From the NCBI RefSeq assembly GCF_051860665.1, contig NZ_JBHYDM010000001.1:1-64000 (forward strand): DNA of 64,000 bases, read 5' to 3'. Within the stretch, counting starts at the first letter, position 1. Each line of letters starts with the position of its first letter. The stretch is from Falsiroseomonas sp051860665. Lineage in GTDB: Bacteria > Pseudomonadota > Alphaproteobacteria > Acetobacterales > Acetobacteraceae. Under the pieces are notes generated by a model. It was not told the DNA's origin, did not search any database, and saw nothing but the letters and a program-made list of their open reading frames with translations. The position numbers were made by a program, and so were the translations under genes. Below are positions 54,201 through 59,088 of this stretch, piece after piece.

Positions 54201-55927
54201 CCGGCGCCGCCCGAGAGCGTATCCGTGCCTGCGCCGCCCGCCAATACGTCGTTGCCGTCCTTGCCGCTCAGCTCATTGGCGCCGGTATCGCCGATCAGCG
54301 TATCGGCGCCGTTGCCACCCAGGACATTCTCGAAGCCCGAGAAGGAATCGTCCGCGGCGTAGCCACCACCTTCACCCGTGGCGAGGTTGATCGACACGGC
54401 AGTGCTGATGCTCGCGTAGCGGAGCTGGTCGATGCCGTCGCCACCGATGAGCGTATCCGCGCCCAGCCCGCCCTGGATCGTATCGGCACCATTACCGCCG
54501 CTGAGAAAGTCGGCGTTGCTCCCGCCGTACAGCGAGTCGCCCTGCGTCGATCCGATGACACCCTCGACGCTGCCGATGGAATCGCCTGCCGCATCGCCAA
54601 AGCTGGTCAGCGGCGGGACGGTGGCGAGGTTGATGAAGACGCCCGTGGAGGAGGCTGTGTAGTCAACCAGGTCGAATCCGGCGCCGCCATCGAGGGTGTC
54701 GTTGCCCAATCCGCCCACCAGCGTATCGTCACCCTGACCGCCCACCAGGCTGTCCGCACCGTCGCCGCCGATCAGCAGGTCGTTGTCGGTGCCGCCCGTC
54801 AGCGTATCCGCGCCATTGCCGCCCGATAGCGTATTGGCGCCCGCGGTCGCCGTGATCGCGTTGTCCAGCGCATTGCCGGTCAGCGCCTGCGCGGTGCCGG
54901 TGCCGAGGGCATTCTCCAGATCCGCGCCGAGCGTATAGGTGGCAGCCGAGACATTGACCGTATCGGTCCCCTCGCCGGCCGCTTCCACCACCGTTCCGCC
55001 ACTGGTGCCGATGGTGTAGGTATCGTTGCCCATCCCGCCGACGAGCACGTCGCTCGCCCCGCCGGAGGTCAGCGTGTCGTTCCCCAGGCCGCCCTGCAGC
55101 GTCTGGCCCTCTCCCATACCCGTCAGCGAGTCGTCGTGGTTGGAGCCGATGATGACCTGGATGTCGATCAGCGTGTCGCCTTCGGCATCGCCGCCGGTGG
55201 CCGTTCCGGTTTCCAGCGAGACCGTGACGGCGCTGCCGGAGGCGCTGTAGTCGACGACGTCGATGTTCTCGTCCGGTACGCCCTCGTCATAGCCCTGGAG
55301 GAAATCGGCACCGGCCCCACCCACCAGCGTATCGGCGCCGGCGCCGCCGAGCAGCGTATCCGCACCCGCCCCGCCGGAGAGGGTGTCGTCCCCGTCCATG
55401 CCAGCCAGGAAGTTGTCGCTGCCATCACCCAGCAGCGTATCGTCGGCATAGGTCGCCACGATCCCTTCGAAGCCGCTGATCGTGTCGCCCGTGGCCTCGC
55501 CACCGCTGACCACGCCACTGCCGAGGTCCACCGATATGGCATCCTCGGAGTCGTAGTAGATCAGAAGGTCAAGGGCGCCCTCGCCGCCATCCAGCCAATC
55601 GGCACCGATGCCGCCGTTGAGTTCGTCATTGCCGGTTCCACCGAACAGGCTATCGGCGCCATGGCCGCCCTGGAGGGCGTCATTGCCGGCGCCGCCATCC
55701 AGCGTGTCGTTGTCACCGACCACGGAGTCGTTCTCGTTGCCGCCGACGAGATAGTCATCTCCATCGTCACCCGCCATGCTGTCGTTGCCCGCCCCGCCTT
55801 CCAGGACGTCGGCGCCCGTCAGCCCGGACAGCGTATCGTTGCCGCCAAAGCTTGCGATCGTGTCGTCGAACGCCGAGCCGGGGATCGATTCGTTGCTGTC
55901 GTCACCCGTAATGAATTCACCGCTCAT
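39272..55927 (-). CDS. Giant RTX (calcium-binding repeat) protein, about 5,551 residues
   Basis: One uninterrupted 16.7-kb reading frame. The start at 55927 (MSGEFITGDDSNESIP) is chosen because repeats begin at once, and an in-frame 41-residue extension is compositionally foreign. Practically the whole protein is nonapeptide GGxGxDxLx repeats grouped in about 56 modules (counted by eye; average near 100 residues). Each module has a hydrophobic block such as DYSASSAAVTVSLATG, a linker GGDAEGDTLSGIE-V-GS, then several calcium-binding turns. Two modules (about 54,830-55,020 and 43,650-43,850) are of the LENALGTG/LEELHGTG kind. The C-terminus has two M10/serralysin-type domains and ends HTLEASSFIL, a plausible uncleaved type I secretion signal. 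It has no Sec signal. By eye it has no cysteine and about ten lysines. No enzymatic or adhesin domain was recognised. Such proteins are secreted or surface-bound and fold on meeting calcium; a surface-layer, biofilm or adhesion role is inference. Confidence 0.93.
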   Translation of the reverse strand: MSGEFITGDDSNESIPGSAFDDTIASFGGNDTLSGLTGADVLEGGAGNDSMAGDDGDDYLVGGNENDSVVGDNDTLDGGAGNDALQGGHGADSLFGGTGNDELNGGIGADWLDGGEGALDLLIYYDSEDAISVDLGSGVVSGGEATGDTISGFEGIVATYADDTLLGDGSDNFLAGMDGDDTLSGGAGADTLLGGAGADTLVGGAGADFLQGYDEGVPDENIDVVDYSASGSAVTVSLETGTATGGDAEGDTLIDIQVIIGSNHDDSLTGMGEGQTLQGGLGNDTLTSGGASDVLVGGMGNDTYTIGTSGGTVVEAAGEGTDTVNVSAATYTLGADLENALGTGTAQALTGNALDNAITATAGANTLSGGNGADTLTGGTDNDLLIGGDGADSLVGGQGDDTLVGGLGNDTLDGGAGFDLVDYTASSTGVFINLATVPPLTSFGDAAGDSIGSVEGVIGSTQGDSLYGGSNADFLSGGNGADTIQGGLGADTLIGGDGIDQLRYASISTAVSINLATGEGGGYAADDSFSGFENVLGGNGADTLIGDTGANELSGKDGNDVLAGGAGTDTLSGGAGNDTADYSASTAAVTISLATGAGSGGTAAGDSLVGIEILIGSGNADSLVGSSAADTLVGGEDNDTLAGGEGADALDGGDGDDTLIGGAGSDALDGGAGYDEANYATSSAGIHIDLADQSLAGGDAEGDGFSGIEVWVGSAHADTLSGDIEDNRFLAGEGNDTLTGLEGEDSLEGGLGDDSIAGGNDDDYLLGNDGNDTILGGAGDDTISGDPGADNIDGGVGEDILIYNTSQQAIGIDLQAGLANGGDAAGDVIQGIEHLVATYINDTIAGDSADNRFLGLDGDDLLEGRDGADTLIGGYGADTLVGGAGADVLRGGDGEDPDADIDVVDYSASGSAVTVSLADGTASGGDAEGDTLSDIQMVVGSAFADTLLGGDGDDSLTGGGGNDSLSGASGSDTLAGGGGNDTLVGGSGFDLLDYSRSAAGIYADLGAASLSGGDAQGDTFSGIEGLIGSDQADTLISGSVAHLLSGGGGADTILGGTGADTLDGGAGIDLLSYADHSMAVSINLATNTAGDDAIGDSIVGFENVVGGTGADTLVGDSGDNELTGGQGDDLLRGAAGADTLSGGAGNDRADYSDSSAAVTVSLATGSGSGGDAEGDSLAGIEILSGSSHADTLVGSAAADTLIGGDGDDSLTGGDEADSLNGGAGNDILTGGAGADTLVGGAGSNTLIGGAGADSLNGVAGFDIVDYSASSAGVSVNLVGGSLSGGDAQGDSYSGIEGWVGSAYDDTLLGSTGNDLFRGGDGADTIRGSDGADTLDGGAGVDLLSYLDQFNAVQVNLATGITGGAAFADSIAGFENILGGSGADTLTGDSGANRLEGGSGSDILAGAAGNDTLIGGSNRDTADYSASSAGVSVSLATGMGSGGDAEGDTLSGIEILSGSSHADSLVGSTSADTLFGGEGDDSLSGGDTGDSLNGGDGNDVLDGGAGADTLLGGAGNDTLIAGAGGDVLNGGSGGIDLADYSASSAGVSINFVNQTASGGDAQGDSFSDLEGVIGSAQGDTLTAGFLNTLLLGGDGADTIASGTGADTLDGGAGTDLLSYASHAGGVQVNLATGATGGLAQGDSITGFENVLGGTDADTLTGDAGANLLAGGEGDDTLQGGAGDDTLRGGLGADSMVGGDGIDLVDYSDVQNGVFAAVTSTAGGGGEGDSYTGIEGFIGSSEGDELSGSSGDDVLIGGGGDDLLLTGLGADTLDGGEGYDQAEYGQHSTGVLVNLLTGEVGGSAAGGSIAGVEQVGAGSGADTLIGDAANNVLQGNDGDDLLQGGAGDDRLLGDAGNDTLQGGLGSDSLEGGDGIDLVDYSDMQQGVTVSIEGLAEGAAAGDSFAGIEGFIGSTGDDELIGSGGDDVLIGGQGNDVLVSGLGADTLDGGEGYDYADYADHATGISVNLATGEFGGAAAGGSIAGVEGLGGGSGADTLTGNAEQNYLQGRDGDDLLDGGSEADRMEGDAGNDTLLGGAGTDTMDGGDGIDTADYSLSTTGVVISNDGISGQGVGDASGDTLLDIEVVIGSAQADTLTGGDAADTLIGGAGHDQLQGMGGDDVLAGGAGNDTLVGGDGADAVDYSTSSTAVSLSLVAGQGYAGDALGDSLSGIEVVIGSDGNDSLTGAGTADTLIGGAGDDLLVGRAGGDSLIGGDGFDMVDYSASTSAVIVILSQGAGAYGDADGDRLTGIEGVIGSARNDELTGDGAANLLRGGAGNDALDGAAGDDLLAGGAGNDSLLGGEGFDLADYSASAGAVNVHLGFGSAGGGDAQDDTLEGIEGVIGSGGHDELTGDDGDNWLQGGAGNDTLAGALGADRLQGGEGIDTAYYGGEEGVLVNLGTGETGGAAAGDTLSGIENLTGGDGADTLTGDDGANRLDGGTGDDVLAGGAGNDTLIGGDGIDTADYSDATESLTIFLFGDVTLEGGARGDSLSGIEAVIGSSYGDNLAGGDEAETLIGGGGGDSLDGRGGADRLEGGEGYDEAGYDSSSSGVAVNLLLGTGASGDAEGDTLIGIEAVIGSNHDDTLTGDAADNWLRGSAGADVLAGGAGNDRLWGGGGTDTADYSGSVDGVIVSLASGLGQGGDAEGDTLSGIEVVIGSAGTDALTGSTNAETLLGGDGDDVVAGGTGSDWLDGGAGTDLLDYAAQTSGVLVNLATGGTGGEASGDSITGFEKVLGGSGADTLIGDAGVNWLTGGDGNDVLAGGAGPDTLAGGEGIDTADYSGSSQAVTISLVAGWGRGGDAKGDSLSGIEVVIGSAYNDTLEGTHDPDTLIGGDGDDVLIGRPGGDVLNGGAGFDMVDYGSSSAVVVVSMRDGTRSGGDSDGDSFESIEGLMGSVGADSLVGDDGDNRLDGGKGDDTLAGGLGADTLEGSDGTDFVDYGEVAGDVSVNLGTGETGGAAAGDSLVGVENLRGGAGADTLTGDAGANVLEGGDGDDVLAGGEGNDTLSGGEGADTADYSAETSNLLVNLGTGEASGPALGDTLSGIENLRGGIGDDTLTGDAADNVLEGGEGGDVLAGGAGADTLRGGDGFDIADYSASTEAVSIDLGAGTGRGGDAEGDVLSGIEALYGSDHDDLLVGGAGNDQLLGGTGGDTLQGSAGDDLLVGGEGDDTLQGGAGADSLYGGDGLDAVWYTDAASGITLDLSTGLGTAGDAEGDTLSGIETVVGSGHADSIAGNDQDNRLEGGEGDDVLAGGAGGDTLDGGEGTDTADYGNSADGVSVSLASGLGQGGEAEGDSLSGIEVVIGSAGADKLAGGTGAETLLGGDGDDLLDGGAGGDSLVGGLGFDVADYSASQSFVIVNLGTGTGAYGPAQGDTLSGIEAVIGSSRNDELTGDSGDNLLRGEAGNDVLTGGLGADTLEGGAGNDRAFYGDSTAAVAVDLAAGTGTGGEAEGDVLIGIESAWGSVHADTLTGASSNDTLVGAEGDDVMAGGAGSDALDGGDGQDTADYSTSAEAVLVDLYNSYATGGDATGDGLSSIEQVKGSAGADTLTGDDGANQLLGNGGNDTLAGGAGDDTLEGGEGNDTLQGGAGADDLRGGQGVDFLSYLESASGVTIDLGTGLGSAGDAAGDTVSGFEYVIGSAHADSIRGGEGNDGIIAGDGADTVAGGAGNNRLQGREGDDLLDGEAGDDRLEGGSGYDQLWGGEGRDLLQGGEDDDTLFGGADADELEGGDGVDVASYAGGTTGVAVSLATGLGSGGDAEGDTLSGIEMLIGSDHGDTLTGTSSADTLYAGDGDDILVGGGNGDLLDGGSGFDLVDYSASLNMVVIDLELGLAAFGDAQGDTISGIDGVIGSSKSDELAGDGGDNLLDGGAGRDLLVGGLGADTLIGGDGQDTADYSGSSAMVAVDLSTGLASGGDAEGDVLSGFEALRGSAYADTLTGGTGDDTLVGNAGDDVLKGGAGSDRLEGGAGNDTADYSDSAAAVTVDLAAGTSLGGDAEGDTLEGIEAVLGSRHDDTLTAGTEADTLAGGAGNDTYVIGADGEHLLVEEADGGFDLVRTAQASFTLAANLEELHGTGSDQALAGNDIDNRITAGAGADTLRGMAGEDTLAGGAGNDLLDGGAGFDLVDYSAIGRGITVDLRGGEAVLDGETDTLLGIEGVIATAHDDVLIGGDATDRLLGGAGDDTFVGSLGADTLDGGDGLDVVSFADPEFAGGLLLSFDPLQAGGAAGQVLISIEGVAGGSGDDWIIGDVSGSGDGVANFFAGWYGDDILDGGRGDDTLRGGVGSDLLLGGAGIDTADFGDATQAVVVRLDLGTATSGTDADELLSIEAVQGSDFDDLLVGDSADNLLAGGAGDDTLVGGRGADLLSGGEGRDTASYRDATAGVTALLQNMDFTGFGLLDEPPVANTGEAALHGYEEIENLEGSAFADALYGDAEANLLRGLAGADALYGGGGNDTLEGGAGTDGMWGGEGFDLASYETAAAAVQASLEAYRNPLSGDAGNEARGDSFTDIEGLRGSAFGDLLVGNAGDNLLQGLAGADTLSAGAGADTLEGGAGADSLLGGLGQDTASYAGSALAVTIDLLAGTGSGGDAAGDRLGGIEHLLGSDHDDRLSGDAGDNRLDGGAGADTLQGGAGADTLAGGEGFDLVSYANSGEGLRIDMADPGQSTGAAASDLLLSIEGVLGGAGNDTLLGDGTANRLDGGDGDDLIGGRGAADGEGDALIGGAGRDTVTYAWSSAPVALDLASGRASHGLVVDTLSGFEHASGGGGDDTLTGDAADNQLEGGAGNDSLEGGSGNDTLLGGGGNNTLVGGAGEDVLDYRDGDADHVMLVTGDFTIRRETDGGSLIGRDDADAVETVIATAGSGDRIDATAEEGVTVDLAAGTLEAAGTGSIAITGFEHAAGGDGGDLLIGSDGANELEGNDGADTLRGGAGQDTLRGGDGFDTALYTSATGGVTVDLDMQTAQDGEGGTDQLEEIEAVTGSDYDDRISGDSADERLDGAAGNDTLLGLDGADTLLGGAGDDLFLIGSGSEHATGEVIDGGAGRDLLLFTADFEDRLVLAASTTGVEEVRIADETGATTGIADASVDAGALAEGIRLVGNAGANALTGGTGADTLAGGAGADLLAGGAGLDWADYSGSASGVSINLKDQVQALGDAAGDTLTGIENVLGSAGEDFLRGSAAANHLVGGDGDDSLQGFEGNDTLEGGAGADEMVGGTGIDLVTYRNAAAGVLVDLSAARVLQGDAAGDSYLGIENIEGSAFADALYGNDAANVLTGGLGKDSLGGGLGADRFVWTSAEESLATSAGRDVILDWGSGDVIDLSGFDAQIAVDGLQNFIFRGTTTAMSSAAAGELWVYQYGGKTYLIGGVDADGQRDFQIEVRGLVSFDGTSFLGVAHDRSGTGAAETMRGGELDDTLNGAGGNDTLLGGAGDDVLLGGAGRDLLTGGTGADRFVWTSVSDSGTATSTRDVVRDFGAGDVIDLSAIDADATRDGLQDFTFIGLVSSSSGASVGLGEVSYHQFNGNTFVNLGVDAATGRDMIIELTGLHTLEASSFIL
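39275..39610 (-). other. C-terminal M10/serralysin-type domain, copy 2 (terminal)
   Basis: The last 112 residues of the RTX protein: GGTGADRFVWTS, then RDVVRDFGAGDVIDLSAIDAD, DGLQDFTFIG and DAATGRDMIIELTG. This pattern is the Peptidase_M10_C domain that carries the secretion signal in serralysins and many type I substrates. Confidence 0.75.
39610..55900 (-). repeat. Coding tandem-repeat tract of the RTX gene
   Basis: About 16 kb built from 27-bp units (one nonapeptide each) nested in modules of roughly 300 bp and, in the 5' half of the gene, in a three-module unit repeating at about 816 bp. On the plus strand the unit shows as recurrent CAGCGTATCG with variants. Units have diverged, so this is an old array with some recent copying. 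Confidence 0.85.
39750..40092 (-). other. C-terminal M10/serralysin-type domain, copy 1 (internal)
   Basis: A second copy of the same domain lies just before the last RTX block: GGLGADRFVWTS, RDVILDWGSGDVIDLSGFDAQ, DGLQNFIFRG and DADGQRDFQIEVRG. The two copies align closely, which indicates duplication of the protein's former C-terminus. Boundaries are approximate. Confidence 0.7.
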
Positions 55928-56123
55928 CTCGACAGTCTCCGACGCGCGCCAGCAACTCGACGCAAACCATGAGGGCACGGCGCCCCGGCTGGACGCCAAT
56001 GCAGGCACAGGAAAATGCGTGCTGAGACGCCTGGCGCCGCGGTGCCGCACCGGGCTGCCCCTGGGGGACCGCCAGATTGGGTTTCAGGCAGCGGGAGTCG
56101 CCGCGGGGACGACGCCAAGGCAT

Positions 56124-56152
56124 CGGGCTCAACCCGCATCAGGTGCCTGATG
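56124..56152. promoter_or_regulatory. Two adjacent stem-loops or operator in the RTX leader
   Basis: CGGG-CTCAA-CCCG (56124-56136) is directly followed by CATCAGGTGCCTGATG (56137-56152), whose 7-bp arms are perfect around TG. Read as DNA the second is a 16-bp near-palindrome suited to a dimeric regulator. Read as RNA both would lie in the 5' leader of the RTX transcript if the promoter at 56196 is real. Confidence 0.4.
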
Positions 56153-56195
56153 ATAGGCGACCGGGCGGCCGCTGTGGGACCAGCTTCTGTCGTTT

Positions 56196-56201
56196 ATTGT
56201 A
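56196..56201 (-). promoter_or_regulatory. Possible -10 element of the RTX gene
   Basis: The complement reads TACAAT, within the AT-rich segment 56190-56227, the only such patch upstream of the RTX gene. The region 17 bases further upstream (TAATGC) is a poor -35, so activation or an alternative sigma factor would be needed. It would give a leader of about 260 nt. Confidence 0.25.
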
Positions 56202-56289
56202 GCCAAACCGATTTCATCGCATTACGGCCCGGCACGACCTTTCGAGACAATTCCTGACGTGACGGGCGACGCTGGAGCTGGGCCAGGCG

Positions 56290-57546
56290 TCAGCCGAAGC
56301 GCTCCGGCCGATAGGGCGCCGGCGGCAGGAAGGGCGGCGCGCCCTCCATCATCTCCGCCAGCAGACGGCCCGTGCTCGGGCCCAGGGTCAGGCCCTGGTG
56401 GGCATGGCCGAAGGCGCACCAGGCCCCCGCCTGGCCGGGCAACGGGCCGATGATCGGCAGCATGTCCGGCGTGCAGGGCCGCACGCCCATCCAGGGCACT
56501 TCATCGACGCGCCCCTCCAGCGGCAGCAGGCGCTGCGCCAGCGGCTCCGCCCGCGCCAGTTGCACGGGTGTGGGCGGCGCCTCGGCCACGGCGAATTCCG
56601 CGCCGGTTGTCAGCCGCACGCCGGCACGCATGGGCGCCAGCAGGAAGCCGCTCTGCGTATCCAGGATGGGGCGGTGCAGCACGGCATTGCCGCGCAGGCG
56701 GTAGTGCATGTGGTAGCCGCGCTTGCCGAAGAGCGGCGGGGCATAGCCCAGGCGGCGCGTCACCGTCCCGGCCGCGGCGCCGAGCGCGATGACGACCTCC
56801 GCCGCCTCCACCGGCCCCTGCGGCGTGGTGACACGCCAGCCGGCGCCGTGGCGCGCGAGGGTGGTCGCATCGCCGCGCAGGATCTGCCCGCCCGCGGCTT
56901 CGAACTGCGCCGCATAGGCCAGCGTCAGCGCCTGCGGGTCGCTGACCGAGAGCGGGTCGGTCCAGTGGATGGCGCCGGCGCGCGGAACCTGCAGATGCGG
57001 CTCCGCCGCCGCCAGCGCCTGGCTGTCCAGCGCCGCAAAATTCACGCCGCGCTCGCGCTGCGCGCGCGCCGCCTCCGCCAGCGCCGCCTCCATCTGCTGC
57101 GGCGTGGCATAGAGGCGCATCCAGCCGATCGGCCGCAGCAGCGCCATGGCGGGCGTGCCCTGCGCCAGAGCCAGGTGTTCATCCAGGCAGGTGGCGATCA
57201 GTGCCGCATGGCCGGCGACCGCCTGGGCATAGCGGTCCGGCGCGGAATGCCACCAGTAGCGCAGCAGCGGCCAGGCGAGGCCCGGCAGCGCCCGGGGATG
57301 GTAGACGGCATCGACCGACCGGTTGCCGGCGATGCGCAGGATCTCGGAGAGCTTGCGCGGGAAGGGATGCGGGAAGACGGCCTCGCGCTGGATCAGGCCG
57401 CCATTGCCGAAGCTCGCCCCCTCCCCCGGCGCCTGGCGGTCCAGCAGCACCACCTGCCGGCCGCGCTTCCGCAGATGCAGCGCGACGGAGACGCCGACCA
57501 TCCCGGCCCCCAGCACCAGCACCGATCCCGCCATTGGCATCCCCAT
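56290..57546 (-). CDS. DadA-like FAD-dependent D-amino-acid dehydrogenase/oxidase
   Basis: A 418-residue DAO-family flavoprotein. The start is uncertain among ATG 57546, 57540 and 57534; the last gives MAGSVLVLGAGMVGVSVALHLRKRG with the FAD-binding GxGxxG at once. Further features: VVLLDRQAPGEGASFGNGGLIQREAVFPHPFPRKL near residue 35, AAEVVIALGAAAGTVTRRLG near 255 and the C-terminal flavin motif DMLPIIGPLPGQAGAWCAFGHAHQGLTLGPSTGRLLAEM. This matches the DadA branch that oxidises D-amino acids (or proline-like amines) to 2-oxo acids. The gene is divergent from the flavin monooxygenase pair. Confidence 0.86.
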   Translation of the reverse strand: MGMPMAGSVLVLGAGMVGVSVALHLRKRGRQVVLLDRQAPGEGASFGNGGLIQREAVFPHPFPRKLSEILRIAGNRSVDAVYHPRALPGLAWPLLRYWWHSAPDRYAQAVAGHAALIATCLDEHLALAQGTPAMALLRPIGWMRLYATPQQMEAALAEAARAQRERGVNFAALDSQALAAAEPHLQVPRAGAIHWTDPLSVSDPQALTLAYAAQFEAAGGQILRGDATTLARHGAGWRVTTPQGPVEAAEVVIALGAAAGTVTRRLGYAPPLFGKRGYHMHYRLRGNAVLHRPILDTQSGFLLAPMRAGVRLTTGAEFAVAEAPPTPVQLARAEPLAQRLLPLEGRVDEVPWMGVRPCTPDMLPIIGPLPGQAGAWCAFGHAHQGLTLGPSTGRLLAEMMEGAPPFLPPAPYRPERFG

Positions 57547-57752
57547 TCCGTCGCGCCCGCGCGCAGAGTGCGGCGAAGCGGCGCGGCGCGGTAGCCCCGC
57601 TTGCGCCATGCCGGCCACCCCGCCATGCTGGCCGCCAAGCGCCAGAACAATCCCACGCCCGACCGCCCGCCGTCCGTGGCCCCCGCGGTGGCTTCTCGTG
57701 GAGGTTGCATGCCCCGTTCCGCCGCCCGCCAGCCCCGGGATCCGTCCGCGCC

Positions 57753-59057
57753 ATGACGCAGCGGCGGATGCATCTGGTGGCCTATCTCAAGACGGGACCG
57801 ACCGCCAACCATCCGGGCGGCTGGCGGCACCCGGAGGCCGCGCTGCACGACATCCTCCGGCCGGAACGCTACGAGCATATCGCCCGCGTGCTGGAGGAGG
57901 CCTGCTTCGACGCCTGCTTCTTCGCCGACCTGCTGGGCCTGCCCGATATCCATGGCGGCAATTTCGACGCCTATCTGCGCAAGGGCGGGCAGATCAGCTA
58001 CCTGGACCCGCTGACGGTGCTGCCGGTGATGGGTCGCGTGACGCAGCACCTCGGCCTCGGCGCCACGCTCTCCACCACCTTCCAGCATCCCTACCACCTG
58101 GCGCGCAGCCTGGCCTCGCTGGACCTGCTGACGGGCGGGCGCGCCGCCTGGAACGTCGTGACCTCCGCCACCGACCTCGAGGCGCGCAACCTGGGCATGG
58201 CGGGAATCCCGCCCAAGGCGCAGCGCTACGACCGTGCGGATGAGGTGCTGGAGGCCTGCGACGCGCTGTGGAACTGCTGGGATGCGGATGCCTTCGTGAT
58301 GGACCGGGAGGCCGGCGTCTTCATCGACCCGTCCAAGGTGCGCTACGCGAATTACGAAGGCGAATGGGTCCGCACGCGCGGCCCGCTCAGCCTGCCGCGC
58401 TCGCCGCAGGGAAGGCCGGTGCTGCTGCAGGCCGGGGCCTCCGACCGCGGGCGGGATTTCGCGGCGCGCTGGGCGGAGCTGGTCTTCTGCACGCCGCACA
58501 GCCAGGCGGATGGCCTGGCCTTCCGCGCGGATATCCGCGCGCGGGTCGCAGGCCAGGGCCGCGCGCCGGAGGCCTGCAAGGTGCTGCCCGGCATCGCCGT
58601 GGTGGTGGGCGAGACGGCGGCCATCGCGCGGGAGAAGGCGGCCTATCTGCAATCGCTGATCGAGCCGGAGGCGCAGACCATGCTGCATTCCGCGCTGCTG
58701 GGCGCCGATCTCTCGCAGCACCGCACGGCGGAGGCGGTGGCGGCGGCGCAGGGCCACCAGGGCATCACGGGATCCCAGGACCGCGTGCTGCAATTGATGC
58801 GCAAGGAAGGCCTCAGCTTCGCCGAGGCCGCGGCCCGGCCGCGCAACCTGATGGTCGGCACCGCCAGCGACATCGCGGATGAGATGGAGGCCTGGTTCAG
58901 CGCCGGCGCCTGCGACGGCTTCGTGGTCTTCCCCACCGTCTTCCCGCGCATGTTCGAGGATTTCGGCCGCCTGGTGGTGCCGGAATTGCAGCGGCGCGGC
59001 CTGTTCCGCACCGCGTATTCGGGCCGCACCCTGCGCGAGAACCTCGCGGCCGCCTGA
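57753..59057 (+). CDS. NtaA/SnaA/DszA-family FMN-dependent monooxygenase (first of pair)
   Basis: A 434-residue bacterial luciferase-like TIM-barrel monooxygenase. The start at 57753 gives MTQRRMHLVAYLKTGPTANHPGGWRHPEA, the normal family N-terminus. Characteristic segments: YEHIARVLEEACFDACFFADLLG, YLDPLTVLPVMGRVTQHLGLGATLSTTFQHPYHLARSLASLDLLTGGRAAWNVVTSATDLEARNLG, and the closing CDGFVVFPTVFPRMFEDFGRLVVPELQRRGLFRTAYSGRTLRENL. Such enzymes use reduced FMN from a partner reductase to attack sulfones, nitrilotriacetate, pristinamycin and other compounds. No flavin reductase gene is adjacent. It is followed after 31 bp by a homologue. Confidence 0.9.
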   Translation: MTQRRMHLVAYLKTGPTANHPGGWRHPEAALHDILRPERYEHIARVLEEACFDACFFADLLGLPDIHGGNFDAYLRKGGQISYLDPLTVLPVMGRVTQHLGLGATLSTTFQHPYHLARSLASLDLLTGGRAAWNVVTSATDLEARNLGMAGIPPKAQRYDRADEVLEACDALWNCWDADAFVMDREAGVFIDPSKVRYANYEGEWVRTRGPLSLPRSPQGRPVLLQAGASDRGRDFAARWAELVFCTPHSQADGLAFRADIRARVAGQGRAPEACKVLPGIAVVVGETAAIAREKAAYLQSLIEPEAQTMLHSALLGADLSQHRTAEAVAAAQGHQGITGSQDRVLQLMRKEGLSFAEAAARPRNLMVGTASDIADEMEAWFSAGACDGFVVFPTVFPRMFEDFGRLVVPELQRRGLFRTAYSGRTLRENLAAA

Positions 59058-59088
59058 CCCCTTCCCTTCCACGAGAGATCCCGCGCCC

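Larger units (their letters stand above)
55928..56289. other. 362-bp intergenic region upstream of the RTX gene
   Basis: The longest gene-free stretch of the window. It contains, from the RTX start outwards, about 190 bp of GC-rich leader, two adjacent small stem-loops (56124-56152), an AT-rich patch with a possible -10 for the RTX gene (56196-56201), and about 70 bp before the end of the next reverse-strand gene. I see no open reading frame with coding character and no tRNA. A non-coding leader or small RNA is possible. Confidence 0.6.

Noticed and set aside
39610..55900. Regular short repeats that superficially look like a CRISPR array or satellite
   Set aside because: The repeats are in one open reading frame, the 27-bp period equals nine codons, and the units encode GGxGxDxLx. 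There are no unique spacers.
39302..55972. Very long open frames on the plus strand opposite the RTX gene (up to about 1,845 codons)
   Set aside because: They are mirror images of the GC-rich repetitive coding strand; their translations are His/Arg/Ala/Gln-rich with no fold-like pattern, and they stay open only because the codon bias of the RTX gene excludes stops in the opposite frame.
55928..56050. N-terminal extension of the RTX protein to an upstream in-frame start
   Set aside because: The 41 extra residues contain Cys, Trp and Arg clusters foreign to the rest of the protein, and the extension would run through the leader; the ATG at 55927 has GGAG upstream.
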